This document shows, in pieces, positions 60,592 to 64,000 of a stretch of 64,000 nt of DNA. The notes beneath the pieces are model-generated. The model made no database searches. It was not told the origin of the DNA and saw only the letters and a program-made list of their open reading frames with translations. Numbering within the stretch: position 1 is the stretch's first letter; every line of letters starts with the position of its first letter. This DNA is from Streptomyces sp. SID13726 (GTDB lineage Bacteria; Actinomycetota; Actinomycetes; Streptomycetales; Streptomycetaceae): the NCBI RefSeq assembly GCF_010548375.1, contig NZ_JAAGLY010000005.1:434001-498000 (forward strand), in the 5' to 3' direction. The position numbers and the translations under genes were made by a program.

Positions 60592-61842
60592 TCATCGGTC
60601 TGACGTTTCCACGGCCCTGGTCCGCAACGTCAGCGGAGCCACCACCCCCGCCAGCCCGAACAGCCCGCCCAGCACCAACCACCCCACCCGGGGCTGGTCC
60701 CCCAGGCACAGCGTGGCGATCAGTACCGGTGCCACTGCCGTCGCCGCGCCTCGGCCCAGAGAGAAGAAGCCCTGGTACTGGCCGTGCATGCCGTCGGGGG
60801 CGAGGGAGAAGCTGAGGCCGAAGGAGCCTGCCGAGAGCCAGAGTTCGCCGAAGGTGAGGGCCGCCGCGAAGAGGAGGAGGAGCAGGGAGGCGGGCCAGGC
60901 CGACACCCCGGCCGTGCAGGCGGCGAGGGCGCAGGCGACGAACAGGGCCAGGCCCGAGTTGCGGCACATGCGGGCCGCGCGGGTGTCGTCCTCGGCGCCG
61001 CGGCTGAAGCGGATCTGGAGGCAGATCACCATCAGGGTGTTCACGGCGACCACGGCCGAGACCAGCATCCGGGGCGCCTCGGTGTGCTGGAGGACCCAGA
61101 GCGGGACGGCGAAGGACAGCACCTGGGCCTGGAGGGAGAGGACACCGCAGATCAGGGTGACGGCGGCGTAGCGCCGGTCGCGCAGGACCTGCCAGTTGGA
61201 GCCGGTCCGGGGCGCGGCGTTGGTCGGCGCGGTCTCGTGCGGGCGCAGCCACCACAGGGGTACGGCGGCCCCCGGGTACGTCAGTGCCGTGCAGCACAGC
61301 AGCGCCATGTAACCGGCCTTCGAGTCGGCCTGGATGACCAGGGCCGAGGCCGCCGCGCCGATCGTGATGCCGACGTTGGTCACCACCCGCAGATAGGCCC
61401 GCAGCCGGACCCGTTCCGCGCCCTCGCCGACCGTCGCGACCAGCGCCCCGCGCGCCGCCGTACTGCCCTGCTCGGCGAGGAGGAAGACCAGGATCAGCGA
61501 CAGGAACGCCGGGAAGGTGCGGGCGAAGGCCAGCGCGGCCATCGTGGCGAACTGCACGCCGAGCAGGACGGTGTACGTCCGCCGGGGCCCGAACCGGTCC
61601 GCCAGTCCGCCCAGCGGCACCGCACCCGCCAGTGCCACGATCCCGGCGACGCTGAGACCGGTGGCGACCTGGTGCACGGGCAGCCCGACGACCCGGGTGA
61701 AGAACAGGGTGCTGGTCGTCAGGTAGAGACCGCTGCCGACCGTCTTGACCAGCCAGGACACGGCCAGCAGCCGGGGTTCGCCGGGGGCGGGCAGCGCGGT
61801 GCCGAGCAGGGCCCGGGTGCGGCCGGGGGCGGAGGTGGTCAT
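60592..61842 (-). CDS. MFS transporter
   Basis: This 416-residue protein of about 12 membrane segments is read from ATG 61842, which overlaps the ATP-grasp stop by 4 bases. The loop motif GGLADRFGPRRTY between helices 2 and 3 is the MFS signature. The longer frame upstream is a shadow of the ATP-grasp gene. As last gene of the operon it probably exports the product of the two ligases. Confidence 0.85.
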   Translation of the reverse strand: MTTSAPGRTRALLGTALPAPGEPRLLAVSWLVKTVGSGLYLTTSTLFFTRVVGLPVHQVATGLSVAGIVALAGAVPLGGLADRFGPRRTYTVLLGVQFATMAALAFARTFPAFLSLILVFLLAEQGSTAARGALVATVGEGAERVRLRAYLRVVTNVGITIGAAASALVIQADSKAGYMALLCCTALTYPGAAVPLWWLRPHETAPTNAAPRTGSNWQVLRDRRYAAVTLICGVLSLQAQVLSFAVPLWVLQHTEAPRMLVSAVVAVNTLMVICLQIRFSRGAEDDTRAARMCRNSGLALFVACALAACTAGVSAWPASLLLLLFAAALTFGELWLSAGSFGLSFSLAPDGMHGQYQGFFSLGRGAATAVAPVLIATLCLGDQPRVGWLVLGGLFGLAGVVAPLTLRTRAVETSDR

Positions 61843-63011
61843 GCGGCGGGCACCGTCATCCCGTGCAGCCGGGCGATGAACTCCTCCGCCGCCGCCTCGT
61901 CCGGTGCCGTGAAGTACGCCTCCAGACGGCCCGGGCTCGCGCACTCCTCGGGCGTCAGCACCTCCAGCACCCCGGGCAGGGCCAGCACCCGGCGCCGTAG
62001 ACCCGGCAGGTCGGGCAGCCGGGTGCGGCCGACCGTGTCGGGGCGGGGCGGGTGGGCCGGGCGGGCCTGGGCCGAGCCGGTCGAGACGCGGGCGAACTCC
62101 TCCCACAGGTCCACCCCGAAGGCGTGCCACCACATCCGGGAGATGCCCATCCCGCCCGGCCGTACGGCCACTTCGCCGATGACCGGGCCCGTCCCGGTGC
62201 GGAAGACCTCCAGGTGGGTGACCCCGGCCGGCAGGCCGAGCGCGGCCACCACCCGGCGGTGCAGGTCCAGCACCTCCTGCGAGAAGGGGTCCCGCTGGTC
62301 GGCGACGTAACCGCTGTTGAGGTTGGGCGAGGTGCGCAGCGGTGGCAGGAAGTAGCGGGAGACGGCCGCGCGGGCCACCTCGCCGGCGTGGACGACACCG
62401 TCGCAGTGGTACTCGTGGGTGAAGTGGACCAGGCGCTCCACCTGGACCGGCAGCCGGGTCTCCACGAGGTCGGCGAACCCGCCCGCGCCGTGCCGTTCGG
62501 CGAACTCCTCGGGGGAGTCGACCCGGTGGGTGCACTTCGAGGCGGCGCCGAACACCGGCTTGATCATGACGGGCCAGCCGGTGGCCGCGGCCGCCCGGGG
62601 CACGTCGTCGACCGTGGCGGCCTGGGCGTAGTCCGTCACCGGGAGGCCCGCCGCGCGCAGGGTGTCCTTCATCGCCCGCTTGTGGGCGCCCCACAGCGAC
62701 TGGTCGTAGCCCGGCCCGGCCACCCCGAGCAGCGCCCGGACCAGTCCGGCCGCCGGCACGCTCTTCTCGGTGGCCGCCACGACGTGGTCGACGGGGCCGA
62801 GCGCGGCGAGTTCGTAGGCCGCCCGCTCGACCTGGGTCAGGTCCGCGAAGCTGTCGACGTACGCCGTCTCGTGGTCGCGGTACAGGTCCGCGTACACCTT
62901 GCGGGTGAGGACCCGGACGGTGACGTCGGGGCGGCGGGCCAGGGCCTGGAGGACCTCGGGCTTGTCCGAGTTGAGCAGGAGTACCTGCCGGGTCACTGCT
63001 TCTCCTGTCAT
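61839..63011 (-). CDS. ATP-grasp ligase
   Basis: About 390 residues from ATG 63011 (GTG 62996 possible). An N-terminal substrate domain (LLLNSDKPEVLQAL) is followed by the ATP-grasp lysine strand VMIKPVFGAASKCTHRV and metal-binding GEVAVRPGGMGISRMW. Ligases of this kind join a carboxylate to an amine, often an amino acid, through an acyl phosphate. Both ends overlap neighbours by 4 bases. Confidence 0.85.
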   Translation of the reverse strand: MTGEAVTRQVLLLNSDKPEVLQALARRPDVTVRVLTRKVYADLYRDHETAYVDSFADLTQVERAAYELAALGPVDHVVAATEKSVPAAGLVRALLGVAGPGYDQSLWGAHKRAMKDTLRAAGLPVTDYAQAATVDDVPRAAAATGWPVMIKPVFGAASKCTHRVDSPEEFAERHGAGGFADLVETRLPVQVERLVHFTHEYHCDGVVHAGEVARAAVSRYFLPPLRTSPNLNSGYVADQRDPFSQEVLDLHRRVVAALGLPAGVTHLEVFRTGTGPVIGEVAVRPGGMGISRMWWHAFGVDLWEEFARVSTGSAQARPAHPPRPDTVGRTRLPDLPGLRRRVLALPGVLEVLTPEECASPGRLEAYFTAPDEAAAEEFIARLHGMTVPAA

Positions 63012-63676
63012 GCGTGATGGTGGGTGACGGTGGCGGCGGCCTCGTCGACGACCGCCCAGGCGGGGGAGGGACCGCGGTCCGGCGAACAGGCGGTGACGGA
63101 GCCGACGTTGACGACGTAGCGGCCGTCCGGCGCGAGCGGATACGGCTCCCCGAACCGTATGGGCAGCCGCTCCGCGCGTACCGGGCGCCCCGCGCCCTGC
63201 GGCCACAGCCGGTGCAGGGCGCTGCGGTGGTGGTGGCCGTGCACCAGCGCCCGGCCCGGGATCTCCGCGTCCGCCGGGCACCACAGGCCCGGCTCCGGTT
63301 CCCGCCAGGGCAGCGGATGGCCGTGGCAGTACCGGGCGAAGGCGGTCCGGTGCTCCAGCGGGGCGTCGAGCAACGGGCGGGTCCAGGCGGGCAGTTCGGC
63401 GTCCGGCACCAGGGCGCGGATCCGCTCCTCCTGGTTGCCCCGGACCAGTTCGACGCCCTCCAGCAGCCGGGCGAGTTCGGGGTCCGCGTCGAAGACGCCG
63501 GCGAGACCGTCGTACACGTGACCGGCGGCCTCCCGTTTCCCGATCCGGCACTCGAAGACGTCGCCGAGGCAGACCACCCGGTCCACGCCCTGCTCGCGGA
63601 CGGCTGTGAGGACCGTGCGCAGCCGGGCGGTGTCTCCGTGGACGTCGGTCACGACGGCATGGCGCACCGCGCTCAC
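63008..63676 (-). CDS. Calcineurin-like metallophosphoesterase
   Basis: This 222-residue protein is read from GTG 63676. Metal ligands are visible as DVHGD (residues 11-15), CLGDVFE (Asp 39), RGNQEE and VHGHHHRS, with a late NVGSV. The pattern is that of small phosphatases of the YfcE/PrpE type. Within a ligase operon it may remove a phosphate from an intermediate or protective group; substrate unknown. Confidence 0.85.
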   Translation of the reverse strand: MSAVRHAVVTDVHGDTARLRTVLTAVREQGVDRVVCLGDVFECRIGKREAAGHVYDGLAGVFDADPELARLLEGVELVRGNQEERIRALVPDAELPAWTRPLLDAPLEHRTAFARYCHGHPLPWREPEPGLWCPADAEIPGRALVHGHHHRSALHRLWPQGAGRPVRAERLPIRFGEPYPLAPDGRYVVNVGSVTACSPDRGPSPAWAVVDEAAATVTHHHA

Positions 63677-64000
63677 CCGCCCGTGTCGATCCGGACCCGG
63701 GAGGCCACGTCCTCGCAGATCCGGGCGGCGTCGGCGGCGTCGGTGCCGTCGGCGATGACGTACCCGGCGCGGTCCTGGGAGCTGCGCACCGGGCGGACCA
63801 CGTCCCCGGGGGACACGGCGAGGTGGATCTCCGCGGGGGTGTCGGGCAGGGTGATGCGGCGGACCGTGCCGGGCGCCGGGGTGAGGAAGCGGATGGCCGC
63901 TCCCCGGCGGGCCACCGGCGGTTCCGCGGGCGGCCTCAGCAGGCCGAACGGACAGCCCGCGGTGAGCGCCACCACGTCCAACGCGTAGGCCCGGCGCAGC
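63673..64000 (-). CDS. ATP-grasp ligase, C-terminal part (cut by window edge)
   Basis: The frame runs in from the right edge with no start in the window. It shows RAYALDVVALTAGCPFG and the closing VRPVRSSQDRAGYVIADGTD...AARICEDVASRVRI, the biotin-carboxylase-like C-terminus of carboxylate-amine ATP-grasp ligases (PurK/DabC-type). It overlaps the phosphoesterase by 4 bases. It would be the first visible gene of the operon. Confidence 0.72.
   Translation of the reverse strand, partial: LRRAYALDVVALTAGCPFGLLRPPAEPPVARRGAAIRFLTPAPGTVRRITLPDTPAEIHLAVSPGDVVRPVRSSQDRAGYVIADGTDAADAARICEDVASRVRIDTGG

Noticed and set aside
60592..62694. 700-codon reverse-strand frame extending the MFS gene upstream
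   Set aside because: The extra 280 codons are out of frame with, and overlap, the well-supported ATP-grasp gene; the MFS start is at 61842.
61839..63551. 570-codon version of the ATP-grasp gene
   Set aside because: The extra N-terminus covers the metallophosphoesterase gene in the wrong frame; start taken at 63011 with a 4-base overlap.
1..64000. CRISPR arrays and rRNA genes
   Set aside because: No regularly spaced identical repeats and no rRNA-like sequence were seen.

Overview
The window is high-GC actinobacterial DNA and is almost certainly a Streptomyces chromosome. About two thirds is core chromosome whose gene order matches the S. coelicolor bldG-hppA-topA-tmk neighbourhood from memory: tad pilus genes, a DUF1998-type helicase, bldG and its partner anti-sigma factor, H+-pyrophosphatase, methyltransferase, Ser/Thr kinase, topA, an MFS-thymidylate kinase fusion, DNA polymerase III delta prime, a secreted peptidase and tRNA-Thr(CGU). 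Third-position GC is very high except in the accessory regions.

Region 1 (1 to about 27,295) is the right part of a siphovirus-type prophage; its left end lies outside the window. From left to right it holds small zinc-ribbon and membrane proteins, a LuxR-type HTH protein, an HNH endonuclease, P27-family small terminase, large terminase, a portal-MuF fusion, HK97-type protease and capsid, head-tail connectors, tail tube, tail chaperones with a -1 frameshift at GGGAAAC, tape measure, tail-tip proteins, amidase endolysin and two holin-like proteins. Next come accessory genes (a flavoprotein with an HTH-TPR regulator, an unknown protein, a small XRE regulator) and a large serine integrase read leftwards. 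The prophage ends inside a tadA (CpaF-type ATPase) reading frame, leaving only its last ~113 codons at 27,296-27,639.

Region 2 (27,296-51,927) is core chromosome. The tad remnant (tadA', tadB, tadC, pilin-like, TadE, TadE-like) is followed by the convergent helicase, the bldG/anti-sigma pair, hppA, a lipoprotein, an RsmC/PrmC-like methyltransferase, a membrane Ser/Thr kinase, topA, tmk, holB and a tripeptidyl-peptidase-like hydrolase, ending at tRNA-Thr.

Region 3 (51,885-60,400) holds two elements in tandem in the 3' half of tRNA-Thr. The 44-bp tRNA end is repeated exactly at 58,638 and with three changes at 60,357. Element 1 (51,929-58,681) has only two convincing genes: a ~1455-residue protein with an N-terminal NACHT/STAND-like P-loop NTPase, a long helical middle and a C-terminal PD-(D/E)XK nuclease, and a Fic-domain protein. 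Both element ends carry matching TGGGAAC arm-like repeats, but there is no integrase. This is the best candidate for an undescribed system, probably anti-phage defence. Element 2 (58,682-60,400) holds a decayed gene and a Uma2-family endonuclease-fold protein.

Region 4 (60,592-64,000) is a tightly overlapping leftward operon: an ATP-grasp ligase (cut by the window edge), a metallophosphoesterase, a second ATP-grasp ligase and an MFS transporter. It suggests a small peptide-like metabolite that is made and exported.
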